Source: Bedellia somnulentella
Taxonomy: Eukaryota; Arthropoda; Insecta; Lepidoptera; Bedelliidae
NCBI GenBank assembly: GCA_963576735.1
Contig: OY755196.1
Location: 8,413,912-8,477,911 of the forward strand
Length of the DNA: 64,000 bases
Direction: 5' to 3'
Of this stretch, positions 1 to 10,540 are shown one piece after another; the stretch's first letter is position 1, and the number at the start of each line of letters is the position of its first letter. Made by a program: the position numbers and the translations under genes. The notes below the pieces were generated by a model. It was not told the origin of the DNA. It saw only the letters and a program-made list of their open reading frames with translations, and made no database searches.

Positions 1-775
1 TTTTGAGTTTAAATTTTATTCGTTATAGGTATGGACAGCAGACAGAGAGTCAAACGCACAATTAGAGACGCTTCTAAAGTTCCTAAGAGAACATCCACTG
101 CAATGCAATGTTATTTAACTCTACTGCCTCCATCTCCATAAGAAAGTAAGTTTTGGTGTTTAAAAAATTGATTGACCACATTTCCTTTATGAAAGTTTTT
201 CATATAAGAAAGTATTTTTATTCTTTCAACAGTCACTCAGAGCCCTTTTAAGAGGCCACAAACAGGTTGTAGACTTGAGAAGGCAAGGAGAACCAAGTAG
301 ATTATTTAAATAAAGACCAAACAAATTTAAGTAAAACATTGAGTATTGGCAACTACACATAACATGAAACAACTTTTAACCCATATTACTTTATTTATCT
401 TTCTTTAGTCTAGCTTTGCTATGCAAAAAAGCTCCATTAAATTGATTGAGGGATGATTTGATGTGAATATGTGTGTACAAATATTTATTTATCAATCAGT
501 AACATTCCTCATTGCTACAGGACCATAAACAGCACTGCGAAATGAGTGGGTTGTGGAGCTCAAGAACCATCAAGTGAAGGCGGAGGGAAGGTTGGCATGT
601 GTGGCATTTATAACTGCCAAAGCTAAAGTTCAAAAATGCAAGTTTGCACAAGTGAAGGCAACTAAGACTCAAGCAAATAATATATAAGAGCTCATTAATA
701 ATATTAAAGAATATTAAAAAAAATAAAAACATTTGTTAAGTAAAATATCTGTTTTATTTGTCAAAAATAACAATA
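1..775. other. Non-coding stretch, nothing recognised
   Basis: AT-rich sequence with only short chance reading frames. I see no protein similarity, terminal repeats or RNA gene here. It ends at the TA dinucleotide that borders the next element. Confidence 0.5.
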
Positions 776-883
776 CAGCGTGTTAGTTTGACGGCGATTG
801 TTACTTCAATATTAATTCGTATATTAAAGTTTAATGCTTAATATCCACCATATGAAATAAACAAAAAGATTAAAACCGCTTTA

Positions 884-1270
884 GGGGTTGTCCATTAATC
901 ACGTGAGGCTTAAAGGGCGGGGGAGGGGTTTGATAAAAATCACGAAAATAACACAATGGGGAGGGGGGGTGTAGTAAGATATCTCGTGTATTTAATTTTT
1001 CGTCAAACGCGCGATATTTAAACAAATATTAAGCGGCACATTTTTATTATGGTCCTTAATTTCAGAATAAAATAAGATTATAAACTATACTTACCTGTAT
1101 TAAAAATAATATAATATTCAGAAAATTTTAAGATTCGTTGTAGCTACTAAAAATACACGTGATGTTGAGAAGGGGCAGGGGGTGTGGTCTTAAACCTCAC
1201 TACTCATCACCAATGGGGAAGGGGGGTTAAAAAATGCTAAAAAAAGATCACGTGATTAATGGACAACCCC
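884..1270. mobile_element. PIF/Harbinger-type MITE with TTA target duplication
   Basis: A 387 bp element bounded by inverted repeats starting GGGGTTGTCCATTAATCACG, with TTA directly repeated at 881-883 and 1271-1273. The three-base TWA target and the G-rich terminus are typical of PIF/Harbinger. The interior is non-coding and holds several runs of G. The inverted copy of the host element near 39430 lacks this insert and keeps a single TTA, which gives the empty site directly. Confidence 0.92.
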
Positions 1271-1608
1271 TTAGCAGAAAAACTTACTTTCTCCATCAGA
1301 TGGAAAATTGTGGTTATCTACACTAGCCTAGCGCACACACTCCTACCCGTATAATGTCTCACCCACACACAGAGAACAGCGGGCGCGTATGTGACCATCT
1401 AGTCTTGCGCACACTTGCTCGTGACCGTATAAACCGCACTATGACAGCAATGCAAAAATTTTTTGAATTTCGCGGCTATGTTATGTTTGATTTTTCTTTG
1501 AACTTATCAACGCGCCTAGTGTGGCTGTGGTCTTAGTCGCCTCGTATTTCAATCCAGTATTAAATATGGGGTAGTGTAATTCAAACATTTTCAAGTAAAA
1601 AGATTGAT

Positions 1609-1860
1609 GGATGTAAACAAAGCTAGAGAGGTTTGCCAGGATCGTACGAAGTGGCGATCGATAGTCTCTGCCTACCCCAATGGGAACTAATGGCGTGAGA
1701 ATATGTATGTAAAAAATCTATCTCTATTAATTAACACCGACGATTATAACAAAACTGTCGTCCTAAATAATCAGCTACCGCTATTTTTTTTGTTTTACTT
1801 TACGTCTCTGCCTCCCCAATGGGAAGTAACGGCGTGAGTATGTATGTAATGTATGTACTT
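1609..1860 (+). repeat. Old LINE 3'-end fragments (two partial copies)
   Basis: Two stretches share the phrase GTCTCTGCCTMCCCMAATGG followed by GCGTGAG and ATGT-type short repeats. The same phrase recurs near 23365, 39030, 43020, 50810 and 62665. The pattern of a fixed end followed by a tetranucleotide tail resembles RTE-type LINE 3' ends. These copies lie inside the TA-flanked element and are also present in its inverted copy, so they are older than that element's dispersal. Confidence 0.55.
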
Positions 1861-2822
1861 CATGAGCGTAAGATAATAAAGTTAAAAACAAATAGAGACC
1901 CTCGAAACGATGCATTTACGTGGCATAAAATAAAGTGCGCAAGAGATACCTATTCATTCATTAACCGACATCGAAATTGGAGGAGTTCTTGGTGTTTACT
2001 AAACTCTCTCGGGGCTAAAGGGCTCTAAACGGGTGTATCTGTACTCTATCTCACAGTTAACTAAAGAGTATGAATAAAAATAACTCACCCCGTTTTGATT
2101 GGCAGTGGCAGATCCGGGCTATCACCTTTATTTGCGCAAAACGCAGAACATTTTGAGAATTAACATTATAAAACACCAACACTGAACTTTGCTGATTCGT
2201 GTACGCCATATTTACTCAACACAATCACAACACAAGATACTAAAACTGAACTCACACTCCGAAAATTAATGCGAAAAATCAAAGTGACATCCAATCATAA
2301 GCGACACAAACACAATGAGCTACAAACAACTACTTAGTACTAATACTGTTCCTTTGATGTAATGCCGACAAGCCCGCCCGACTTGTTGATACATGCAGAT
2401 TTTGAATTTCGCGGCGATCGATGTTTACGAATTATGAATTTTTCTCTGAAAATACTGCCGCATTCCAACGCAGTATTAACTATGGGGTAGTGTTATTCAA
2501 ATTTATCATGTCAAATAATAAAATGTAAAAAATAAGAAGATATTAGAAGCTAAGTTCGATTGATTACTTTACTGGCCTTGATTTGATTTGGCCGCCGGTT
2601 AAAGGTCACGGGGCGGGTCGCAGCTGTCAGCTGAGTTGCCCGCCTTGTCATCGCGTTTCACGCATACATTGAGCGTGTTGGTGTCAATAGTACTACTTTC
2701 TTAGTGCAAATTTTAACAAAATTTGAAAAAAAATAAGTGTGTTTTTTTTCAACGAATTCTGCCTCTATACGTGATAATTAATCATACTTTTCAAGGAAAA
2801 CAGTCATTACAATTACACCCTG

Positions 2823-3530
2823 TATATTAAGTGTTCATATTTTTCTGATATCATGAAATTCACATACAATCAATACTTGCAAGTAGGACATAGCTAATGT
2901 TTATCTTTTTCTTAGAAGAATCCTTCAAATATAAACTAATATAGAATCACAATGTTTACCAACTAGTCCCTCATTTAAACAAGAAATCCTAAATATTTCA
3001 TTAGCAATCCTCAATGGATTGGAGCAATAGATGTGGAGTAATATGCATTCAATCTGCATTTTTAATTAGAATTTGCTAAGTGCAAATCATTGTTTGCCTA
3101 TTGAGGGTAGTAGTTAGTACAAGTAAGAAAGCAGAAGAGGAGTAGTAGTAAGTATAAGGAAATAAAGAAATACAAACATATTATTTTTGAGTCTAAATCA
3201 AAATTCAAACTAATAATAATAAATACATAATTTTTCAGAGTGTTATATAAAATATTTAATTAAAGAATAATATTATTTGTTAACTCTTTTTTTCCTAAAG
3301 CTATAAAGTGGTTCAAAGTTTACATCTACTTAGAAACAGGACAACCAAAATATTATTTTTTACATTTACATGAAAACTAGAGTATCACTAAATGTAAATA
3401 ATAAAATGTTCAATGATTTTAAACTGAATCACAAAATAACATACAAGATATCAACTTAAGTAAAAATACAACATATAAACAAAAAGATGATTAACAATAG
3501 TTTTAAAAAGCCTTTACACTATGCTACCCA
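2823..3530. other. Non-coding AT-rich stretch
   Basis: No reading frame, repeat boundary or RNA gene is recognisable. It lies downstream of the HARBI1-like pseudogene (minus strand) and may include its 3' flank. Confidence 0.4.
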
Positions 3531-3539
3531 CACATATAG

Positions 3540-4930
3540 AACATTTTGGAACTGCTGCTGGCAACCTCATAATAATAAATATGTAGAACACCAGCAACAG
3601 CATCTTTACCAACTGGGGCAATAATTTAATTGTTTTGATCTAAATCTACATCTTCTCTGGGTAATTCTGATACTAGTAGACAAGTACACTGAAGATATTG
3701 TAGAAAACAGTGCAAGCATTAACCATTTTAGCCACCATATGATGATCCACCCTGTGTGCCAGTAAACAAATTCAGTGCGCTTTCATTCATTTCGATTACT
3801 GAAGTGAACCTCAGAGTATTCTTCTTCTGGACTCTTAGGAACAGCATTGACAATTGGGGTCAATAGCCATGGTCTTAGAGGGTATCCAGAATCACCTGTA
3901 GAGGAAATACATACTGTATTATAAAGAACATACAAGGTTTCATTTTTAGTAGGCCTCATTTTGTGGTGGACACATTTTTATCCCTAAATCTGAGCTCCTA
4001 TCAAAGCTGTATTTTATGCAGAGTAAGCCTCAAAATAAGTTATTTCATCAACATTTCAAATGTTGAGGTCACTGTAACAGACCTATTAAATTAATAGTAG
4101 TAGTAGGTGTAAATATTATAGAAAATTTAATTATGAAATAGTAGTTATTATGGCAGATTTTTAACATAAAACAGAGACATTGTGTGAGACAAAAATTTGG
4201 AAGTTGGTCTCTTCTTAAAATTGTTTCCTATTAAAAAATATCTCCTCATGGTCAGTGAGCTGGATAAGTGCAGCATGTGTGCCATCAACACATGCCATAC
4301 ACTCAGTTAAATTGTATTTATTGTAAAATCTGGAACATCATGAAATTCAATATCAGTGAGTCTATAACCTATCCACTTACTTTAATTCATGAATTTTTTG
4401 GTTGGTAACTTAACTACACAATACTTACCCAATCATTATTGATTACCTTTCATTGTGTGATTGTGGGAAGAAAATGCATTTATGTTATGCAGGATGTTAG
4501 GTTTGTTTAAGGCCTTCATTCCTCACAATATTTGACACACTTGATTGGCTCAGACCATGAATACAACTCATCCCTACAGGGTTTTGGTATGAATCTTAGG
4601 CGAAGAATGACAGTGCTGTTATGATCTGAAAAAAATATAATATATTATATGATTATACTCATCAAAGCATATTCACTTCACTGGTATATTTAATAACGTT
4701 ATATGTCACAATTACCTCATATTCCACAGGAATTCGCGTAGATCTTAGTGCTGACTAGGACTGGGGATAACTCGCTGCACAACGCAGCAAAGATTTGTTT
4801 CGTCACCCTATATTTTGACATGAAAATCGAGCGCCCGAAAGATGATCAACTTTTGCTTCGATATGAAGTTGCCTTCTTCGTTGGGCCATCTCCAGCGCAT
4901 CCAATATAAGAACAGCACGAGCCATGGTCT
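3540..4930 (-). pseudogene. HARBI1-like PIF/Harbinger nuclease pseudogene, with introns
   Basis: Conceptual translation of the minus strand gives successive HARBI1 blocks: ALSFFA and GLSQSSVSNIVR near 4550-4620, VDGTHAALIQ near 4270-4300 (first catalytic Asp), DLNI/NVD near 4050-4070, and GDSGYPLRPWLLTP near 3855-3895 (second catalytic Asp), then a C-terminal stretch near 3560-3690. Blocks are separated by GT-AG introns at 4626-4715, 4330-4446 and 4072-4190. In-frame stops follow FFA, NRKQF and FSNRNE, so it cannot make an intact nuclease. HARBI1 proteins are the DDE nucleases of Harbinger transposons, with domesticated relatives in animals; either origin is possible. No flanking inverted repeats were found. 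Confidence 0.8.
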
Positions 4931-5242
4931 TTTGCATATTATTTTCATCATACAATCATCAGTTATTGTCGAATATATATACACAAAATATTTACACTGA
5001 TTAGCACCATATTTTATAAATTCATAACAGGAACATTGTTTAAGACCAAAAAAACGTGTCCTAACATAATAACTTGCTTCTACAATACGAATTATGTTAA
5101 CTTTGATTGATATTTTTAATAAATAAGTCTAAAGCAACTAATTTGCACACTGATGCGACACCAAAATACCTGTCGCTATTTTGACAGCTAAATTGACTCA
5201 ATAGCTGCTCCAATTATCGTGCCGCTCTGTGTTAGGTTAGTA

Positions 5243-7259
5243 GTCCGGTCGACAAGTCGCAAGAAGTGGAGTTGGGTAGAAAAAGGTCGGAATTTAATGA
5301 AACTTGGAGATGTTGTTCAGGGATGGTTAATTAACATTTTGTCAAGTTTTGGACCTCGAGGACCCTGTGCAAAAAGAGGAGGGGGGGAAGCACTGCAAAA
5401 ATCTCGACCTTTCGTCAGTTTTTCGTCAATTACCTTTTTTCTTTACATCCTACGATAAAAGCGTCCAAAAACATTTTATAGTACGTGAAATTATCTACAA
5501 TTTGAGTACTCACATATGTCTGTATGTCAACTCCTTACTGAGATATGGCGCTTCGCAGAAAATATTTTTTTCCGAAATTCAGCGTGAGCTAGCATCGAAG
5601 TGAAGCAAGCATGAAGACGCCGACGTGTTGATCGCCAACACCGCCATATCCAAAGCTAGCGAATTCGACAGCGTCATTATTATTGTTGAAGATGTGGACA
5701 TACTTATTCTGTTGACAGCATTAGGAATGTCCATAAAGATCATCTATTTTCAGAAAAGTGGAAGAGGTGGTGGTCCTAGTGTCCTCTACTCACCAAGTTC
5801 CTGTTCCTTTCCTCCCAAAGATATACTTTTCCTCCACGCAGTGAGTGGGTGTGATACCACGTCAGCACGTGTAAGGATTGGGGAAGAACAAAATTTGCAG
5901 CACCTATATGAAGAATACCGCCCTCTCTGCAGTAGTGGCTTTGTTTCTTACATCAAACGCTACTCCTCAGAAAATCAAGGACGCTGGAGAAAAGTTCCTG
6001 GTAGTAGTTTATGGAGGCAATATTGACAATGACAACCTTGACGACTTGCGGTACCGATTTTAAGGCGAAATTGTAACTAGCCCGCCTACCACCGACAAGG
6101 GACGCTGCCAATTGCCACTCCTTCCGCACTTACCAGCAAGTACAAGACAAGCGTGGTTAGGTAATGAACTTCGCCCATCAGTTTGGGGCTGGAGCCTAAC
6201 CACGCGAGGGGTACTACTAATCCCCACAACGAAAAATGCTGCGCCAGGTAACATCCTCCAAATTGTTTCCTGCAAGTGCAGCAAAGGCTGTAGCACCGGA
6301 GCTTGCAGCTGCAAGAAAGCAGGTCTTAGATGCTCAGCTATGAGCAAGTACTGCACAGGCCACTCCTGCAAAAACGCCCCCGCAACTGATTTGAACGAGG
6401 AGGACTCGTATATATCATCATAATCGACGAATACGACGACGGCGAGGACGTCTTTAACAGCCTGATTGTGCAGGAGGACGACGAGTAATTAGAAGCAGAA
6501 ACAACGGCTAAAAAATCTCGACAGGAACTGTAATGAGTACAAATGCGTATCTACTATGTATGAGAGACCTTTCAACAATATCTCTGTTGCCTCTAGTGTA
6601 TACTTTGTCAAAACCTTAATTTTGTTAATACCATTATTATTTTTTTACGAAAGGACTACTTCTTTTTTTACCTACCCTGGAACAATAATGTAGTGGAGGG
6701 AAGGAGAGGGAGAGGGAATATCGGTCTAAAAAGTAACTAATGTCAATACCAATATTACCGTCATGATATATGGTTGTTATGAAATTACAGTAGAAAATAA
6801 GCTTTTGAGAATTAGGGTTAGGTGGAGAAGGGAGGGGGGATTGGGGGGGTTCAAAATTACAGACCATAATAACAACAATTATTAAAATAAGAAATAAGGT
6901 TGGTTTCTGCTTTTTTAAGGTATTTTTACTGAATTTCGGAAAAACATATTTTCTGCGAAGCGCCATATCTCAGTAAGGAATTGACATACAGACATATGTG
7001 AGTACTCAAATTGTAGATAATTTCACCTACTACAAAATGTTCCTGAACGCTTTTGTCGTAGGATGTAAGGAAAAAATGTATTTAACGAAAAACTGACGAA
7101 AGGTCGAGATTTTTGCAGTTCTCCCCCCCCCTCCTCTTTTTGCACAGGTCCCGCGAGGTCCAAAACTTGACAAAATGTTAATTAACCATCCCTGAACAAC
7201 ATATCCAAGTTTCATTAAATTCCGACCTTTTTCTATCTGAAACCACCTGTCGACCGGAC
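5243..7259. mobile_element. DNA element with about 330 bp inverted repeats and a CXC-domain gene
   Basis: Left arm 5243-5582 and right arm 6930-7259 are inverted copies, both starting GTCCGGTCGACA at the outside, with TA flanking each end (5241-5242, 7260-7261). The interior holds a broken coding region (5603-6488) on the plus strand. The arms share a G-rich run and several long identical blocks and have diverged modestly. I cannot assign the superfamily from sequence alone. It is probably a deletion derivative, because the coding region begins just inside the left arm without a start codon. Confidence 0.82.
5603..6488 (+). pseudogene. Broken element gene: nuclease-like segment plus CXC cysteine domain
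   Basis: The frame opens with DADVLIANTAISKASEFDS and EDVDILILLTA, an Asp-rich pattern reminiscent of PIN/FEN-type nucleases (inference), then YSPSSCSFPPKDILFLHAVSGCDTT up to about 5870. A frameshift there moves the reading to ALFLTSNATPQKIKDAGEKF and YGGNIDNDNLDDLRYRF, where TAA at 6061-6063 interrupts it. After the stop come a WGW motif and a cysteine cluster (CKCSKGCSTGACSCKKAGLRC) of the tesmin/TSO1 CXC type, a DNA-binding fold. A second shift near 6420 leads to an acidic tail ending at 6488. There is no start codon, so the N-terminal half is missing. Similar proteins are common in insect genomes but I cannot name the transposon family. Confidence 0.7.
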
Positions 7260-7261
7260 TA

Positions 7262-7910
7262 TAGGACTATATAGACAGTAGACAGAGTCATAATGCAACG
7301 GGAGAGTACCTCTTTTAGATAGCAATATTTTTCCCTGTAATGTTGCGATCACTAGAAAACAATTACCCCAAAATACTATAATCACCATTCTAAAAGCTAC
7401 TTTTTAATTTAAAATTGATTACGTCAATTTATTGTTACGTCGTTTTATTTATTGTAAAGGTTTACTGTTTACTATATTATTTCCTGCAATCATATAATTA
7501 TACATACTTGCTCCTAGTATTATACAATCTTTTTTGTTTAATTTTACGATTTATACTGATGTTTAATACACCGTGAAATCTAAAGCATTGTACTAACTAT
7601 CAGGTATGAATCTTCCCATGATTACGAATAAATTTATGTACGGGACTAACTTTGTTACTGGACAAAAAAAAACAGCTGTTCCATAAGTGCAAGTTATGTA
7701 AATATCATACGGGTCATCATGGGTATAGTGGGGTCTATGTTTGTATTTTGAAAAATAAAAGACAGCACTATTTTGTACATGAGTTTTATTGCATTATTTA
7801 CTATTGACCTTTAAACAAAATCAGTTTCATTCGTCTATTTCAGTCACATTTTTCAAAAGATGATGTATTCGTACATCTAAGTATTTTATATTTGGTTGAT
7901 TTCGACGACA
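7262..7910. other. Non-coding stretch
   Basis: AT-rich, without a reading frame or recognisable repeat. It separates the CXC-domain element from the SINE that starts near 7915. Confidence 0.4.
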
Positions 7911-7914
7911 GACG

Positions 7915-8175
7915 ACAGCCGTGGCCGAGTGGATAGGTGACTAGCTTCTCGGTCCGGAGGTCGCGGGTTCGATCCCCGCTGAGAGCATCATTTATGTGAT
8001 GAGCATAAATGATTGTTTCTTAGTCTTGGATGTTATTTATATGTGTATTATATAATATTAAATATATCGTTAAGTTAGTATCCCATAATACAAGTTCTAC
8101 TTAGTTTGGGGCTAACTTGATCTGTGTAATATGTCCATATATATTTATTATTATTATTTATTATTATTATTATTT
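7915..8175 (+). repeat. tRNA-derived SINE
   Basis: The head (7918-7988) carries an A-box-like GTGGCCGAGTGG and a B box GGTTCGATCCC, the internal RNA polymerase III promoter of tRNA genes. The 3' acceptor half does not pair with the 5' end, so it is not a tRNA gene. A tRNA-unrelated body follows, ending in GTAATATGTCCATATATATT and an (ATT)n tail. A degenerate relative with a similar 3' end lies near 53030-53225. Confidence 0.75.
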
Positions 8176-9105
8176 CCAATTGCATCTTCCAGTGGCCGCA
8201 ATCCATTTTTCTCGTAGATTCGGGTCTTTAGGAAAACTGTAATGAATACGAAGGAATTAAATAAATATAACAAATTTATTACTTACTAATTCCGTAGATA
8301 ACAATTGGAAATCATTCAGCGTCGCTATAGCGCGACGAAATTCATAATATACTCACTCATTAACATCAGTTTACTAATTTGAAAATTTTACCCTAACGAC
8401 AGGGTAGGATGAAAACGTGAATTATGGGAACACTGAGATACTGCATATTTTTAGGTTATGCTATTAAAAAATTGCTCAAAATAACTAAAGAAAATGCTAG
8501 TAATCTAGTTCAACGTAATTAACATTTGAATCACTTTTTTTCTGATCGCGCAATGTATTTATTATGTATTTATCTGTAGAAAAACATTAAAAAACTCACT
8601 CACTTGTGGAAAGTCAATCCTTCGATGTGTTTTTCGCTGTGGCTTCCGCAGCCAAGCACGCTACACCCAACCATACCTCACTAAACAATAACTTAATTAA
8701 TGGAGTCTCTTTTGTCACAATAACAATATACAAATGAATAAAATCTTTCTCAAAATCAAAAGAAAACTAAAATCGCTCACAAGTTGACGCTTTGTTTGTC
8801 ACGCTTTAAGAGTGTGACATCAACAAAACGGGTTACGCGATAGAGATGACAATAAAGTTTTGTGTCTCTTTTTAACATATAAGAACTTAAATAAGGGCTT
8901 CTCTTTTTAAAATGGATGACGTAACATCGCTTTGTCTATAGTGTTCATAGTCAAAGGGTTAGGTAATACCAACGCTGTTGTTTTGTATCGGAAGCGATGC
9001 ACTTTTATTTTCCCAGTCGTTCTGTAGGTGGCGCACAAGATCGACTGCGTGGTCAGTGTTTGGTTATGTGTTGCGTAATACGAAATGTCGTTTTGGCAGC
9101 GATAT
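8176..9105. other. Non-coding stretch
   Basis: No supported gene. The sequence is AT-rich up to about 8900 and more mixed just before the envelope-gene remnant. It may hold the decayed 5' side of the errantivirus-like element, but I see no recognisable gag or pol. Confidence 0.35.
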
Positions 9106-9108
9106 TGA

Positions 9109-10280
9109 CTAAATTTTCGCCTCAATAATTGTGCGACTGAGATACGTAATCAGCCTGCCGAACAACTTATTGGCGAGATGAATAAAATATCAAGTCAGAT
9201 ACCAAAGGACGAGTCCCTTCCAATAGACAATTTTCACTCGGACATCAAGGATATTTACAGTCTTCTGAAGGTCAAATCAAGAATAAAGGAAGAATATGTT
9301 ATTTTCGAAATAAGAATCCCTCTTATCAGCAGAGATAGTTATGAGATTTTGAAGATATATCAAGTACCCAAATCGAGAGACGGAAAGATGAACAGTGTTG
9401 TACCCATAGCCGCATACATAGCTATAAACATGCGACATGACAAGTATGTCAAGATGACGGAAATAGATGTCCGACACTGCACTATCCAGGCAGACACATA
9501 TTTCTGTCAAAGTCAGAAACCTGAATACCACTTCAAGGAAGGTAGAAACCTATGCGAGACTGAGAGATCCGACTGCAAGACGGAAACAAAAACATGCATC
9601 GACACCTGGCTTGAAACACATGCACTGAATACTTATTTATTTTTCTGTTGCCAAACATGCAATGTGAGATCGGTATGTGAAGATCAAATGACATCACTAC
9701 AGATAAGTGAAGCAGGACTTGTTACCATAGGTCATGGATGCATTATTAAGACAGATCAGCTAGCAATTTACCCACATAGAATACACTCCAGCGACTTCAA
9801 GATAACACCGGAAATGTATTTACCCAAAAAGGCACCAATAAACGATATCATAAACATCTCGATACCTCATCTCTTATGGCGGGAAAACCAAACAAGTGGT
9901 AATAAAAAAAACATATAGAGATTGATAACATGATCACAGCCTTAAAGGACAAGGAAAATGAGGCTATTATAGAAGGAAGGAAGATATCATATCATGACAT
10001 ACATCACTATGCCATGATATACACGCTGATGGGCATAGTCGGTGTCATCATTATTGTGTACCTGGTCCGCCAAATCAAATCAAGGAATGCACCTCCCACG
10101 CCGAACACAAGGATTACGATCGCTGCGCCAGCCCCCACCGTGCGGGACCCGCCGCCGCCAGCCGCCGTGCCAGAGCATCGGCAGAATGAGGACATCGAGC
10201 TAAGGACCATACAACGAGAACGCCGGGGAATAGGAACGTCACCGTTGTATAGAAAAACGTTTAGTCATGTCTCGGAGTAG
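9109..10280 (+). pseudogene. Errantivirus-like envelope (F-type) glycoprotein remnant
   Basis: An open stretch from 9109 to 9918 encodes a cysteine-rich ectodomain-like segment; the first methionine is at 9178. A second frame (9930-10280) encodes a hydrophobic membrane segment at about residues 30-48 followed by a proline- and charge-rich cytoplasmic tail, the usual end of F-type envelope proteins. The two parts are out of frame because of a length change in the A-rich run near 9903-9912, and the upstream portion with signal peptide, cleavage site and fusion peptide is absent. Similarity to the C-terminal half of insect errantivirus env and baculovirus F proteins is my recognition, not a search result. 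It is an old, non-functional copy in the insect genome. Confidence 0.6.
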
Positions 10281-10540
10281 TTTATTTTTTCAAGTAGAAT
10301 AAGTTAAAAATCATATATTGTTAGTTTTTTCTTATTTGTCCCTCGGGAATATGTACAAGCACACATCATTATTATGTAGAAACTAAGATTCAGCAAATTG
10401 TTAATGTATATAAACCGCTTTGTTAGTCATTTAAGTTTAGTTCAATACAAGAAATCATACCAAACACTTGTCGTTTTATTAACACGGTGTAATCAAGATC
10501 GATCGTATCAAGTATCTTGTACAGGACACAAGACCCTGTA
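10281..10540 (+). repeat. Probable 3' LTR or 3' region of the errantivirus-like element
   Basis: This follows the env stop and contains a TATATAAACC box near 10408 and a TTCAATAC initiator-like stretch near 10440, as in insect LTR promoters. It abuts the truncated LINE at about 10541. No 5' partner LTR is present in the window, so exact borders and target duplication cannot be set. Confidence 0.45.

Larger units (their letters stand above)
776..2822. mobile_element. TA-flanked non-coding transposon, copy 1
   Basis: The ends read CAGCGTGTTAG on the left and the complement of CAGGGTGTAATTG on the right, with TA on both sides (774-775 and 2823-2824). A second copy lies inverted at 35052-39545. 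After subtracting the insertions found in each, both copies are about 1.65 kb, so the boundaries are well supported. No transposase is encoded, so it appears non-autonomous. TA target duplications and CAG-type termini would suit a Tc1/mariner-like or IS630-like family, but the superfamily is an inference. Confidence 0.8.

Noticed and set aside
1245..1270. CACGTG boxes as transcription-factor sites
   Set aside because: The motif sits in the MITE's terminal repeats at both ends and is explained by the element.
7918..7988. A tRNA gene
   Set aside because: The A and B boxes are good but the acceptor arm does not pair and a SINE body with an ATT tail follows.
9277..9531. Minus-strand frame opposite the envelope remnant
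   Set aside because: Shadow of the env reading frame.
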